Positions 9,792-17,770 of a stretch of DNA of 64,000 nt are shown here, in pieces. A program made the position numbers and the translations under genes. The DNA lies in contig NZ_CP033918.1 of the NCBI RefSeq assembly GCF_003815675.1, forward strand, positions 3,410,001-3,474,000, given 5' to 3'. The stretch comes from Chryseobacterium sp. G0186 (GTDB lineage: Bacteria > Bacteroidota > Bacteroidia > Flavobacteriales > Weeksellaceae). Under the pieces are notes generated by a model. The model was not told where the DNA came from, did not search any database, and was given only the letters and a program-made list of their open reading frames with translations. Positions within the stretch are counted from its first letter, which is position 1; every line of letters starts with the position of its first letter.

Positions 9792-9823
9792 AAAATCCGC
9801 GTAATCAGCAAGATCTGCGAGAG
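9792..9823. repeat. Intergenic repeat, 'ATCTGCG' family
   Basis: The AT/GC patterned stretch AAAATCCGCGTAATCAGCAA and following bases resembles 44970-45001 and, inverted, 39602-39622. These look like decayed members of a dispersed intergenic repeat. Confidence 0.35.
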
Positions 9824-9874
9824 CAAAAAATATTTCCTAATTACTTATCTTTAGAAAACATAAAATAGTAACCC

Positions 9875-10342
9875 ATGAGTTCAGTATCAGAATTATCAAA
9901 AAGATTCAGGGAAGTTTTGCTAGACGGACGCTGGATTGCGAATACAAACTTTAAAGATCAGCTTTCTGATGTAACCCTGGAACAGGCGCTGATGAAGGTA
10001 GGCTCTTTAAATACCATTGCGATGCTCACCTTTCACATCCATTATTATATAGCAGGAATTGTAAATGTTTTTGAAGGGGGAAATCTTGAAATAAAAGATC
10101 AATTCAGTTTTGATCTTCCTCCTATAGAATCTCAGGAACAATGGGCTGATTTGTTACTTACACTTTGGACAGATGCTGAAAGATTTGCTGTATTACTAGA
10201 GCAGATGCCTGATTCTAAGCTTGATGAGGTTTTTGTGGATGAAAAATATGGAACTTATAGAAGGAACATTGATGGAATGATTGAGCATGCGTACTATCAC
10301 CTGGGTCAAGTTACTTTGATTAAAAAAATGTTGACTAATTAA
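9875..10342 (+). CDS. DinB-like four-helix protein (DUF1572 type)
   Basis: A 155-residue protein resembling DinB/YfiT metalloproteins, a fold whose members include thiol transferases and many proteins of unknown role. Candidate metal ligands are the histidines in TFHIHYYIAG near residue 52-56 and in EHAYYHLGQVTL near 138-142. A near -7 box (TATCTTTA, 9846-9853) lies about 20 nt before the start. A terminator follows at 10463. Substrate and partner are not known. Confidence 0.75.
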   Translation: MSSVSELSKRFREVLLDGRWIANTNFKDQLSDVTLEQALMKVGSLNTIAMLTFHIHYYIAGIVNVFEGGNLEIKDQFSFDLPPIESQEQWADLLLTLWTDAERFAVLLEQMPDSKLDEVFVDEKYGTYRRNIDGMIEHAYYHLGQVTLIKKMLTN

Positions 10343-10462
10343 TAATTCATGCATATCAAAATCAGTTTGTCGCTAATGATCAATTGCTATAAGTAATAGC
10401 TCTTTTTATTCTTTTAACCATTCAGATAAAAATCAATCTAAACCCATATTAAAACATAATAT

Positions 10463-10497
10463 AACCTCCGGATAACGTCTGTTTGAGGTTTTTATTT
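10463..10497 (+). terminator. Terminator after the DinB-like gene
   Basis: AACCTC pairs with GAGGTT, followed by TTTATTT. The downstream arm overlaps the -33 element of the next gene. Confidence 0.6.
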
Positions 10498-10513
10498 AAA
10501 TTACCTACCTTTA
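10482..10513 (+). promoter_or_regulatory. Promoter of the M1 peptidase gene
   Basis: TTTG at 10482-10485, a 20-nt spacer, then TACCTTTA at 10506-10513, one base from TAnnTTTG. This is the best full -33/-7 pair I see in the window, 18 nt before the ATG. Confidence 0.6.
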
Positions 10514-10531
10514 GAAAAAATAAAATTTTAA

Positions 10532-12370
10532 ATGAGAAAATCGGCTGCAATCATTTTTGCGTTTATCATTTCACAATTTCATGCTCAGCAAGGAGCTTAT
10601 TATCAGCAGGCTGCGAAGTACAAGATGGATATTGATGTTAATGCTGAAAAATTTACCTATCAGGGAAAACAAACCTTAGAATACACGAATAACTCACCGG
10701 ATGAGCTGAATGTGGTTTATTTCCATTTGTATTGGAATGCTTTTAAGCCCAATTCCATGATGGATCAGCGAATTGCTTCTCAGGGAAAAAATGGTGACTC
10801 AAGGTTGCAGAAAGACGGAATCTCAAGGCTGGGAGCCATTCCAAAAGATCAGGAAGGAGCTCAAAATATTCACTGGATCAAACAGAATGGAAAAGACCTG
10901 AAATTTGAAGTTCAGGAAACCATTATGAAAGTGTATCTGGCAGAACCTATTAAGCCAAATTCCACTACATCTTTTACAATGGATTGGGATGCGGTAATTC
11001 CTCAGCAAATCAGAAGAAGTGGGAGAAACAACAGAGAGGGTGTAGATATGACCATGACGCAATGGTACCCGAAAATTGCCGAGTATGATTATGATGGCTG
11101 GGCTGCCTTTGATTATATGGGTAGAGAATTTCACGCTCCGTTTTCAGATTTTGATGTAAATATTAAAATCAATAAAGATTATGTAGTAGGAGCGGGAGGT
11201 ATTCTTGAAAACCCGGCTGAGGTAAAAGGATATGACGCTAATGCAAAAATAAAAACAGAGAAAGATAAGAAGGTAACCTGGAAATGGACCGCCAAGAATA
11301 TTCTTGACTTTGCATGGAGTGCAGACAGAGATTATTCTGTAGAAAGCTTTAATGTTCCGGAAGGGCCAAAAGTATATTTGGTATACCAGAAGAATGATAA
11401 AACCAAAGTCTGGGGTGAGGCAGAGCCTTATATCACAAAGTATTTCCAGATCATGAATTCTCACTTTGGAAAATATGTGTACCCAACATATGCATTTATT
11501 CAAGGAGGTGACGGAGGTATGGAATACGGAATGTGTACCATGATTCTTGGAGAAGCCAAAAACATTAAAGATTTAATGGGACTTATGGCTCATGAGGGAG
11601 CACACTCCTGGTACCAGCAAATGCTTGCTACCAATGAATCTGTACGCCCTTGGATGGATGAAGGTTTTACAAGCTATGCAGAAGGATATACGATGCATCA
11701 GTTATTCCCGGAAGAACTTCCAAACCCTTTTGCAAAGACGCTGGATGCCTACAGAAACTTTGTTAAAAAAGGAATTGAAGAGCCTGCGGTTTGGCTGGGA
11801 GATCACCATGACAACGGAACGGCTTATACCTATTCTACTTATGTGAAGGGAGAATTGTACCTGGTTCAATTGGGATACATTATGGGAGAGCAGAACCTTG
11901 CAGAAACCTTAAAGCAATATTATGACCAGTGGAGTATGAAGCATCCTACCGACAGAGATTTTCTTCATATTGCCCAAAAAGTTTCCGGGATGGATCTGAA
12001 ATGGTTCCATAACTACTGGATCAATACAACGAAAACAATCGATTATGGAATTAAGGATGTAAAGTACGATGAAAAGTCTACTACCATTACCCTTGTAAAC
12101 AATGGTCAGGTGCCAATGCCGATTGATTTTAGCATAATGACCACCGATAAAAAGATTGTTACCTATCAGATTCCATTGAACATGACGCATACATGGAAAG
12201 AAAAGGACATCTACGGTGATTTTAAAACAATGCCTTACTGGCCATGGACGCAGAAGGAATATACCGTTACTATTCCTTATACAAAATCTCAATTGTCTGT
12301 ACTGGGAATTGATTTCAGCCAGAGAATTGCAGACGTCAATATGGCAGATAACTTTGTAGAAGTAAAATAA
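10532..12370 (+). CDS. Secreted M1-family zinc aminopeptidase
   Basis: Exported gluzincin peptidase that removes N-terminal residues from peptides. The protein starts with a signal peptide (KSAAIIFAFIISQFHAQ, cleavage near residue 18). The zinc site is HEGAH at 354-358, with the third ligand Glu377 in WMDEGFTSYAE, exactly the HExxH-x18-E spacing. A GGMEYG segment near residue 328 matches the substrate-binding GxMEN loop. The C-terminal 120 residues are beta-rich. It has its own promoter and terminator. Confidence 0.9.
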   Translation: MRKSAAIIFAFIISQFHAQQGAYYQQAAKYKMDIDVNAEKFTYQGKQTLEYTNNSPDELNVVYFHLYWNAFKPNSMMDQRIASQGKNGDSRLQKDGISRLGAIPKDQEGAQNIHWIKQNGKDLKFEVQETIMKVYLAEPIKPNSTTSFTMDWDAVIPQQIRRSGRNNREGVDMTMTQWYPKIAEYDYDGWAAFDYMGREFHAPFSDFDVNIKINKDYVVGAGGILENPAEVKGYDANAKIKTEKDKKVTWKWTAKNILDFAWSADRDYSVESFNVPEGPKVYLVYQKNDKTKVWGEAEPYITKYFQIMNSHFGKYVYPTYAFIQGGDGGMEYGMCTMILGEAKNIKDLMGLMAHEGAHSWYQQMLATNESVRPWMDEGFTSYAEGYTMHQLFPEELPNPFAKTLDAYRNFVKKGIEEPAVWLGDHHDNGTAYTYSTYVKGELYLVQLGYIMGEQNLAETLKQYYDQWSMKHPTDRDFLHIAQKVSGMDLKWFHNYWINTTKTIDYGIKDVKYDEKSTTITLVNNGQVPMPIDFSIMTTDKKIVTYQIPLNMTHTWKEKDIYGDFKTMPYWPWTQKEYTVTIPYTKSQLSVLGIDFSQRIADVNMADNFVEVK

Positions 12371-12391
12371 AAAGATAAACATAGAGATAAG

Positions 12392-12424
12392 AGGAGTATT
12401 TATAAGTACTCCTTTTATTTTTTT
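12392..12424 (+). terminator. Terminator after the M1 peptidase
   Basis: AGGAGTA pairs with TACTCCT around an 8-nt loop and is followed by TTTATTTTTTT. Confidence 0.7.
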
Positions 12425-12425
12425 A

Positions 12426-12433
12426 TAAATTTG
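12426..12433 (+). promoter_or_regulatory. -7 box of the CoaX-like gene
   Basis: TAAATTTG, a perfect TAnnTTTG match, 40 nt before the ATG at 12474 and directly after the preceding terminator. Confidence 0.5.
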
Positions 12434-12473
12434 AAGCTCAAATTTTTTCAAATCCTAGCCTGATAAAATATAA

Positions 12474-13232
12474 ATGAATTCAATTGTAATAAATGTAGGA
12501 AACAGCAATATCAGATTTGGCCTTTTTAACGGAGATAATTGTGATATTTCCTGGGTGATCAATACAAAGCCTTACAGAACGGCTGACGAGTTGTATGTGC
12601 AAATGCTGATGCTTTATCAAACCTATAAAATTGAGCCAAGTGACATAGAAAGGGTTATTATTGGATCAGTAGTACCTCAGCTTACCAAGGTGATGAGTTC
12701 AGGAATCAAAAAGATCCACGGAATAACTCCGGTCATTGTAGACAGATCAACTCCATCCGGAGTACAGGCAAAATCTAAGCAGATGGGAACGGATATCTAT
12801 GCCAATCTTGTAGCTGCTCACAATTTGTACCCCAACAGAAAAAAAATCGTTATTGATTTCGGAACAGCCCTCACAGCAAGTTGTGTAGCGGAAACGGGTG
12901 AAACGCTTGGGGTAATTATTGCTCCGGGAATTGTAACCTCTTTAAACTCTCTGATCAATCAAACCGCTCAGCTTCCGGATATTGAGCTTAAAAGACCCAA
13001 ATCAGTACTGGGATTAGATACGGTAACCTGCATGCAAAGCGGAATGGTATATGGTTTTCTGGGCATGGTAGAAGGTTTTATCACAAGGATTAATGAGGAG
13101 GTGAATGATGACTGTTTTGTGGTGGCAACAGGAGGTGTTTCTCATGTGTATAAGCCCTTAACAGACAAAATCCATGTGATGGATAGATTACATACCCTGA
13201 AAGGACTTTACTTTCTGGGAAAAGATTTATAG
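12474..13232 (+). CDS. coaX: CoaX-family protein (type III pantothenate kinase), motif 1 altered
   Basis: CoaX enzymes phosphorylate pantothenate in the first step of coenzyme A synthesis. The 252 residues follow the family from end to end: GNSN near 9-12, IDFGTALTAS near 126-135, GVIIAPGI near 144-151, TAQLPDIELKRPKS near 164-177, TCMQSGMVYG near 184-193 and VVATGG near 219-224. Two usual positions differ: the N-terminal D(I/V)GNT reads NVGNS (Asn7 where the metal-binding Asp is expected), and GADR reads GTDI at 105-108. Either this lineage tolerates the changes or this is a non-catalytic paralogue. It has its own -7 box. Confidence 0.8.
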   Translation: MNSIVINVGNSNIRFGLFNGDNCDISWVINTKPYRTADELYVQMLMLYQTYKIEPSDIERVIIGSVVPQLTKVMSSGIKKIHGITPVIVDRSTPSGVQAKSKQMGTDIYANLVAAHNLYPNRKKIVIDFGTALTASCVAETGETLGVIIAPGIVTSLNSLINQTAQLPDIELKRPKSVLGLDTVTCMQSGMVYGFLGMVEGFITRINEEVNDDCFVVATGGVSHVYKPLTDKIHVMDRLHTLKGLYFLGKDL

Positions 13233-13287
13233 GCTAACGGCTTTGTACTAAATCTTAAGTACTAGTCTCAATATAATCCTGAACAAA

Positions 13288-13842
13288 ATGAAAGAATTAA
13301 AAGAATTTCCGGTAATAGAAACTGAGAGGCTTATACTCTCTCCATTGAAGGAGAATGATATTCCTTTTATTGTGGAGTATCTTCAGCATAGAATTTATTC
13401 GGATCTCACGTCTAATATTCCGTATCCTTACACCGAGAATGATGCCAGGCTTTGGCTGGAAATGTCTGAGGAAGCCTTTGAAAACAACACAGGGTATACC
13501 TTTGGAATTCACCATAAAGAGGGACAGTTTATTGGAGCAATCGGAATTCATGACAGAGATGATGATAAGGCTGAACTGGGCTATTGGATTGGAATTCCTT
13601 ACTGGAATAAAGGCTATGTTACCGAGGCAGCAAAAGCGATTGTAGATTTTGGATTGAATACACTGAATTTCAATAAAATTTTTGCGACTCATTTTCTGCA
13701 TAACCCGGCTTCCGGAAAGATCATGGAAAAGATAGGAATGGAGAAAGAAGTTGTTTTAAAGCAGGAAGTCAAAAAAGACGGTGAATATCTTGATCTTGCA
13801 ATGTATTCTATCTTTAGAGAGGAAGAAGGAAATATCTTATAA
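13288..13842 (+). CDS. GNAT N-acetyltransferase (RimJ/RimL type)
   Basis: A 184-residue acetyl-CoA-dependent acyltransferase. It opens with the RimJ/RimL pattern IETERLILSPL at residues 9-19, and has the acetyl-CoA region around ELGYWIGIPYWNKGYVTEAAKA near 95-116, followed by NPASGKIMEKIGM near 141-153. Ribosomal-protein or small-molecule acetylation cannot be told apart from sequence. It lies 55 nt after the CoaX-like gene and may be co-transcribed with it. A shared bidirectional terminator separates it from tadA. Confidence 0.9.
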   Translation: MKELKEFPVIETERLILSPLKENDIPFIVEYLQHRIYSDLTSNIPYPYTENDARLWLEMSEEAFENNTGYTFGIHHKEGQFIGAIGIHDRDDDKAELGYWIGIPYWNKGYVTEAAKAIVDFGLNTLNFNKIFATHFLHNPASGKIMEKIGMEKEVVLKQEVKKDGEYLDLAMYSIFREEEGNIL

Positions 13843-13845
13843 ATA

Positions 13846-13872
13846 AAAAACAGCCCAAAAGGCTGTTTTTTT
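13846..13872. terminator. Bidirectional terminator between GNAT and tadA
   Basis: AACAGCC pairs with GGCTGTT around a 5-nt loop, with an A-run before and a T-run after, so it can work for both converging genes. Confidence 0.8.
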
Positions 13873-13982
13873 GCTTATCATGGCTGGTATTCATGTTTAT
13901 TTAACAACCGAGCCTTGTTTTTTCTGTTTCGGATCTTTATAAAGACATTGATTTATACCAATACTCCCATTGATCTTGGAAA

Positions 13983-14414
13983 CTATCTTTTGCTTTTGAA
14001 AAAGGTTTTGACAATAGAAGAGCATTCCGCTTCCATAATACCTGTCACAATTTCTGTTTTTGGATGTAGGGAAAGGTGTTTGTTGATAAACCCTCGCTGC
14101 TCATCTCTGGCACCAATGACTACTTTTGAAATCTGTGACCAGGAAAGGGCACCGGAGCACATCACACAGGGCTCCATGGTGACATACAGTGTGCAGTCTT
14201 TTAAATACTTGCCTCCAAGAAAATTGGCGGCTGAGGTGATAGCCTGCATTTCAGCATGGGCGGTAACATCATTTAAGGTTTCAGTAAGATTATGAGCTCT
14301 TGCAATAATGCGGTTATTGGAAACAACCACACATCCGATGGGGACCTCATCTTTTTCCAGGGCATTTTCGGCTTCCTGCAGAGCCATTTTCATATAATAT
14401 TCGTCAGTAAACAT
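13983..14414 (-). CDS. tadA: tRNA-specific adenosine deaminase
   Basis: Converts adenosine 34 of tRNA-Arg to inosine; zinc-dependent cytidine-deaminase fold. The 143 residues contain the zinc motif HAE at 53-55 (His ligand and proton-shuttling Glu) and PCVMC at 82-86 (two Cys ligands). Length is that of TadA (about 145-170). The ATG abuts the stop of the upstream gene at 14415 with no gap, so translation is coupled. A general nucleoside deaminase such as guanine deaminase is the alternative. Confidence 0.88.
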   Translation of the reverse strand: MFTDEYYMKMALQEAENALEKDEVPIGCVVVSNNRIIARAHNLTETLNDVTAHAEMQAITSAANFLGGKYLKDCTLYVTMEPCVMCSGALSWSQISKVVIGARDEQRGFINKHLSLHPKTEIVTGIMEAECSSIVKTFFKSKR

Positions 14415-15041
14415 CTAATCTGTCATCGTTAAAGTTAAGGGAATTCTGAAGCGGAATCTTGCCGGATCACCTTTCACCACGGCAGGAGAGAATTTTTCAG
14501 AAATGGAGTATAATGCAATTTCAGCCTGTCTGTTAAAGGTAAAGTTATCCCCTTCTGCATGAACATTACTGACGCTTCCATCTTTCTCCACAATAAATAC
14601 TACATCCGTTTTTACTGTTTTGGAATCAGAGTTCACACCATCTACATACAGCAGATTGGCTACTTCCTGTCTCAGGCTATTGATTCCGCCGGGATAATCG
14701 GCTACCTTTTCTATAGCAGTAGGTTTATCGGTAAGATGTTGAGAGAGGGCACCCGGTGTTTTTAAGATCTGAAGATCCTCAATATTTCTTACCTTCAGCA
14801 AAGCTCCGATTAAGGCTGTATTTTCAATGCTGTCCATCTTCTTCATAAAAAAGAGAAAATCACCTTTGATAGCTTGCTTTTTGAAAGTATTGTTTTCTGC
14901 ATCAAATTTTTTCTTGAACTCTTTATTCAGCATACCTCTGTGCTGGTTGTAATAGTTTTTTACAAGCCGAAATTCCTCTTTCTGCTGTGATAAGCAAAAT
15001 GAAGAAATAATACAGCAAATACAAATGAATAAAGTTCTCAA
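14415..15041 (-). CDS. Secreted protein with TonB-like C-terminal domain
   Basis: A 208-residue exported protein with signal peptide MRTLFICICCIISSFCLSQ. The C-terminal 80 residues (VNSDSKTVKTDVVFIVEKDG onward, with FSPAVVKGDPARFRFRIPLTL) look like the TonB C-terminal domain found in many Bacteroidota exported proteins, but there is no N-terminal membrane anchor or proline-rich linker, so it is not a true energy transducer. It is directly coupled to tadA, which may be chance. Function unknown. Confidence 0.75.
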   Translation of the reverse strand: MRTLFICICCIISSFCLSQQKEEFRLVKNYYNQHRGMLNKEFKKKFDAENNTFKKQAIKGDFLFFMKKMDSIENTALIGALLKVRNIEDLQILKTPGALSQHLTDKPTAIEKVADYPGGINSLRQEVANLLYVDGVNSDSKTVKTDVVFIVEKDGSVSNVHAEGDNFTFNRQAEIALYSISEKFSPAVVKGDPARFRFRIPLTLTMTD

Positions 15042-15096
15042 TAAGGGTATATTTATGTAAATATAATCAAAAAATATGAAAATTATTTATCATCTG

Positions 15097-16017
15097 TTAG
15101 CTCTCAAGATATCGGTTTAATGATTCCTGAAGATGATTTCGGATGTCATCAACTAAACATTTCGGTTCCAGAACAGTAACTTCTTTTCCGTAGGAAAGAA
15201 TCTCCTGCATAAAGTCATAGGTAGGGTGTAGGAAGAACTCAAAATAAATCTCTTCCGGTGTTTCCCTGGTCTCTTTTTGTGACTGGTGAAGCGGAAAACT
15301 TCTGATATATTCTCCCTGATGGCGGCTGCATTTTAATGTAATATTCTGAGGTTTTTGTTCAGCCAGATTCATCACTCCAAAAGCATTTTTAAAGTGCTCT
15401 CTGAAGTTGTAATTATATTTTTCACGGAATTTATTCTTACCCACATCCAGATAATTGATCCTATCCAGTCCAAATGACTTTAACACCTTATCCTTGGTAT
15501 CAATGGCGATGAGGTACCATCTGTCTTTAGATTCTTTTAAAGCCAGAGGATGTACTTTTCGGGAAGTCATCAGTTTGTTTTTGTAGTTGTAATGCTCAAA
15601 CGTAACCACTCTTTTGTTACGGATGGCAAAGAACAGATCATAAAAATTTTCTACTCCGGTAGGTTTTCGGCTTTCAAAAAAAATATAATTTGAAAAATCA
15701 GGATGAAGATTCAGGGCATTGCTCACCTGAAAGGATTCCAGTAGTTTCTGGTTATATTCATCCACTTCCATAATCGGGCGGCTCTCAATATAATAACGGT
15801 TGTCTCCTTTTTTCTTGTTATGAATAGAAAGATTGAAAAGATCAGAAATCTCACGGATATCCCTTTGCAAGGTACGGATAGAGTAGCTCTTGATCCCGGC
15901 ATCCTGGAATTCAAAAGAGTTTAAAAGGTAATCCTCCAGCTGAGAATAGGTGGCCGGAGAACTTTCTAATCGTTTTATAATTAAGGCATATCTTGTCAGA
16001 TAAAAATCTTTCTTCAT
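15097..16017 (-). CDS. WYL-domain transcriptional regulator, candidate master of the island regulon
   Basis: A 306-residue regulator with an N-terminal winged helix (SIRTLQRDIREI near residues 46-57) and a central WYL domain (KDRWYLIAID, WYL at 167-169) that in relatives binds nucleotides or single-stranded DNA. WYL proteins often control phage-defence, prophage or DNA-damage genes as repressors or activators. Its own promoter carries the 15-bp dyad (16054-16068) found before six other island promoters, which suggests autoregulation and control of that set; this is inference. Its first 38 codons and promoter are copied at 21218-21396, and the promoter again at 17653-17731. It ends 55 nt before the TonB-like gene. 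Confidence 0.85.
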   Translation of the reverse strand: MKKDFYLTRYALIIKRLESSPATYSQLEDYLLNSFEFQDAGIKSYSIRTLQRDIREISDLFNLSIHNKKKGDNRYYIESRPIMEVDEYNQKLLESFQVSNALNLHPDFSNYIFFESRKPTGVENFYDLFFAIRNKRVVTFEHYNYKNKLMTSRKVHPLALKESKDRWYLIAIDTKDKVLKSFGLDRINYLDVGKNKFREKYNYNFREHFKNAFGVMNLAEQKPQNITLKCSRHQGEYIRSFPLHQSQKETRETPEEIYFEFFLHPTYDFMQEILSYGKEVTVLEPKCLVDDIRNHLQESLNRYLES

Positions 16018-16082
16018 GGTAAAATTTTGTAAAACAAATATATGCGCTTAATACGACAAAACGTGTCGTGTTTTATTTTTTG
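15904..16082. repeat. Direct repeat WYL-A (5' end and promoter of the WYL gene)
   Basis: This stretch covers the first 38 codons and promoter of the intact WYL gene. The copy at 21218-21396 differs at about nine positions in 179 (roughly 95 percent identity by eye). A shorter copy lies at 17653-17731. Confidence 0.9.
16035..16068 (-). promoter_or_regulatory. Island promoter A with 15-bp dyad operator (WYL gene)
   Basis: Minus-strand -7 box TATATTTG at 16035-16042, then 11 nt, then CGACAAAACGTGTCG at 16054-16068 (plus-strand reading). The dyad arms CGACA/TGTCG occupy the place of the -33 element. The start codon is 18 nt downstream of the box. Confidence 0.8.
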
Positions 16083-16103
16083 TGCAAAGTGTTCAACATA
16101 CTT

Positions 16104-16958
16104 TTATTGATCAAAATATTCTTTTCCTTTTCTGTCTACCCATCCTTTTTTGCCATCAGGGGTTTCAAACCTTGCGAAAAATTCCTGATATTGAGTGAGT
16201 TTTTTATACTTTGGAACCTTTCCAATGTTAGGGTAGAATGTTGCTAAATTTCCCTTTTTTAAATAAAGATAAGATGTGAAATTTCGGATCTTATCAAATT
16301 CTAAGGGCAGAATATATACTTGTTCAAGCAATGACCAGAGACCATATTGATGATTCCCCTTTACAATAACAAAGTCCGGATCAAGATGTCCCCAGATATC
16401 TCCTGTATACCATCCTCTTTCAAACTCAATTTTCTTTTTATTGTTGATCAGTTTATAGAATGAAGCCCTTTCTGGCGGTCTTTGTTTAAAATATAGACTG
16501 TATAGAGAATCTGGTGTGAAAACCTTATGGTCGTTTTGAATAATTTTTTTGCCGATTATTGTATAGGATACATAGGTACTGTTTCCCAGCTCATCATTGG
16601 GAGGAAGAGGTAAATGAATTCTTTTTTTTGGTTTAATTGCTTGGCCATGACTGTCAATAAAATATACCTTACTGAAAGCATCCAGGATCTGCATTGCATT
16701 TGATGAATACAGATAATGGGATTTTACACCTGATTTTATAAGCTTTCCGTGTAAATCAAATACATTCCAGCTCTTATGAATTAAACCGGCTATAAAGTTA
16801 CCTTTTATCACTAGCGAATCATATTTTTCAGGAATGACGTTTTTATCATTAATCTGTAACCCATATTGAGAAGTTTCGGTATTTTGGATAATTTCCATTT
16901 TCGATTGTTGGGCATAGCAAGCAGAGCAAAATAATAGGAAAACAAACAGAAATCTCAT
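16104..16958 (-). CDS. Secreted WG-repeat-like protein
   Basis: A 284-residue protein with signal peptide MRFLFVFLLFCSACYAQ. It contains degenerate WG-type repeats: YGLQINDKNVIPEKYDSLVI near residue 32, YGLWSLLEQVYILPLEFDKI near 206 and GKKGWVDRKGKEYF near 269. WG-repeat proteins are thought to be surface or binding proteins; the role here is unknown. It lies inside the segment bounded by the WYL direct repeats and is AT-rich. There is no dyad operator directly before it; transcription may continue from the 139-residue gene 40 nt upstream. Confidence 0.65.
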   Translation of the reverse strand: MRFLFVFLLFCSACYAQQSKMEIIQNTETSQYGLQINDKNVIPEKYDSLVIKGNFIAGLIHKSWNVFDLHGKLIKSGVKSHYLYSSNAMQILDAFSKVYFIDSHGQAIKPKKRIHLPLPPNDELGNSTYVSYTIIGKKIIQNDHKVFTPDSLYSLYFKQRPPERASFYKLINNKKKIEFERGWYTGDIWGHLDPDFVIVKGNHQYGLWSLLEQVYILPLEFDKIRNFTSYLYLKKGNLATFYPNIGKVPKYKKLTQYQEFFARFETPDGKKGWVDRKGKEYFDQ

Positions 16959-16998
16959 GGTTTTAGTTTTTAAAATTAATTAATATTGAGGAAATAGA

Positions 16999-17418
16999 TC
17001 AGGTTCTACTCCAAAATTGACTGTAAAACTCTTTTTCTATTCTCAAGCAGTCGTCTTCTGAAATATTCGTTTTAGGGTTTTGATTTTTAATAATATGATG
17101 TACGAATGCCGGGTCTATTTTTATATGAGGATATTTTTTTAGATATTCAATGATATATTGGGGCCAGATCCAGCCTCCATCTGTATAGCATGTATAATAA
17201 GCAATAAATCCATCATCTTTATAATCATCTGTTCCAAATAAAGAATCCTTGGCATCTTCCACACATCCCATTAATGGAATCGCCATAACCCCATTTTGTA
17301 GATACTCTAAAACATGATCCCTATAAGGATTTACAGGAGCTTCATCCGTAATAAACTCATGAATGCTTTTCGAAATTGAATAATCATCATGTTCCTTTAT
17401 AAAGCCGAAATATTTCAT
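16999..17418 (-). CDS. Small cytoplasmic protein, possible immunity protein
   Basis: A 139-residue acidic protein without signal peptide or membrane segment. I do not recognise a family. Tryptophan/tyrosine-rich acidic proteins of this size are common as immunity genes beside polymorphic toxins, and it lies among such genes, so immunity is a guess from context. Island promoter B (17683-17716) points toward it across a 265-nt leader that includes the 71-bp repeat. Confidence 0.55.
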   Translation of the reverse strand: MKYFGFIKEHDDYSISKSIHEFITDEAPVNPYRDHVLEYLQNGVMAIPLMGCVEDAKDSLFGTDDYKDDGFIAYYTCYTDGGWIWPQYIIEYLKKYPHIKIDPAFVHHIIKNQNPKTNISEDDCLRIEKEFYSQFWSRT

Positions 17419-17583
17419 ATTCTTGCTTGAATATAATTTTAAATGTAGTTCTTTCTATAGATTACGATAAAAATAAATAGAATAATTGATAAAAAAACAA
17501 GCCAGCGACTCTCAGTTTTACCTGAGGAGTTCGCGGGCATTGTAAGAGTCAGGATTTCATTAAAAAGAATTGCTTTATGATGA

Positions 17584-17654
17584 ATTTTAGTGGTTTTGTG
17601 ATGATTTTAAACACAGTTCTGGCTGTTCAGCATGTTGTGATGGTGATTTCAAAG
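17584..17654. repeat. 71-bp perfect direct repeat, copy 1
   Basis: Identical over all 71 bases to 31114-31184, 13.5 kb away. The two copies diverge sharply on both sides. It includes GGCTGTTCAGCAT, which also occurs at 31483-31495. Confidence 0.95.
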
Positions 17655-17731
17655 TCTTTCTTCAGGATAAAATTTTGTAAGACAAATATATGCGCTTAAT
17701 GCGACAAAACTTGTCGTGTTTTATTTTTTTG
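17653..17731. repeat. Truncated WYL leader copy B
   Basis: Matches the promoter and first codons of the WYL gene, nearer to copy C than to A, but the start ATG has been changed (cat to cag on the plus strand) and the coding part is replaced by the 71-bp repeat. Confidence 0.85.
17683..17716 (-). promoter_or_regulatory. Island promoter B with dyad operator
   Basis: Minus-strand -7 box TATATTTG (17683-17690), 11 nt, then CGACAAAACTTGTCG (17702-17716). The WYL start codon behind it is lost; the first intact gene downstream is the 139-residue one. Confidence 0.75.
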
Positions 17732-17739
17732 ATACACTT

Positions 17740-17743
17740 ATTG
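17740..17743. repeat. IS3 target-site duplication, left copy
   Basis: ATTG directly abuts the left end of the IS3 element and is repeated at 18929-18932. Confidence 0.75.
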
Positions 17744-17770
17744 TGTAAGCTACCCAACTTTGTCTCCATT

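Larger units (their letters stand above)
17419..17743. other. Gene-free mosaic stretch
   Basis: From left to right it holds about 160 nt of unrecognised sequence with a small imperfect hairpin (ACTCTCAG/CTGAGGAGT, 17508-17530), the 71-bp repeat (17584-17654), the truncated WYL leader copy with promoter B (17653-17731), and the flank of the IS3 element. I see no coding frame worth calling. Confidence 0.7.

Noticed and set aside
13915..14295. Plus-strand frame of 126 codons over tadA
   Set aside because: Antisense to tadA, which has complete zinc motifs.
17500..17560. Possible tRNA or structured RNA in the gap before IS3
   Set aside because: Only a small imperfect hairpin is present; there is no cloverleaf or T-loop consensus.
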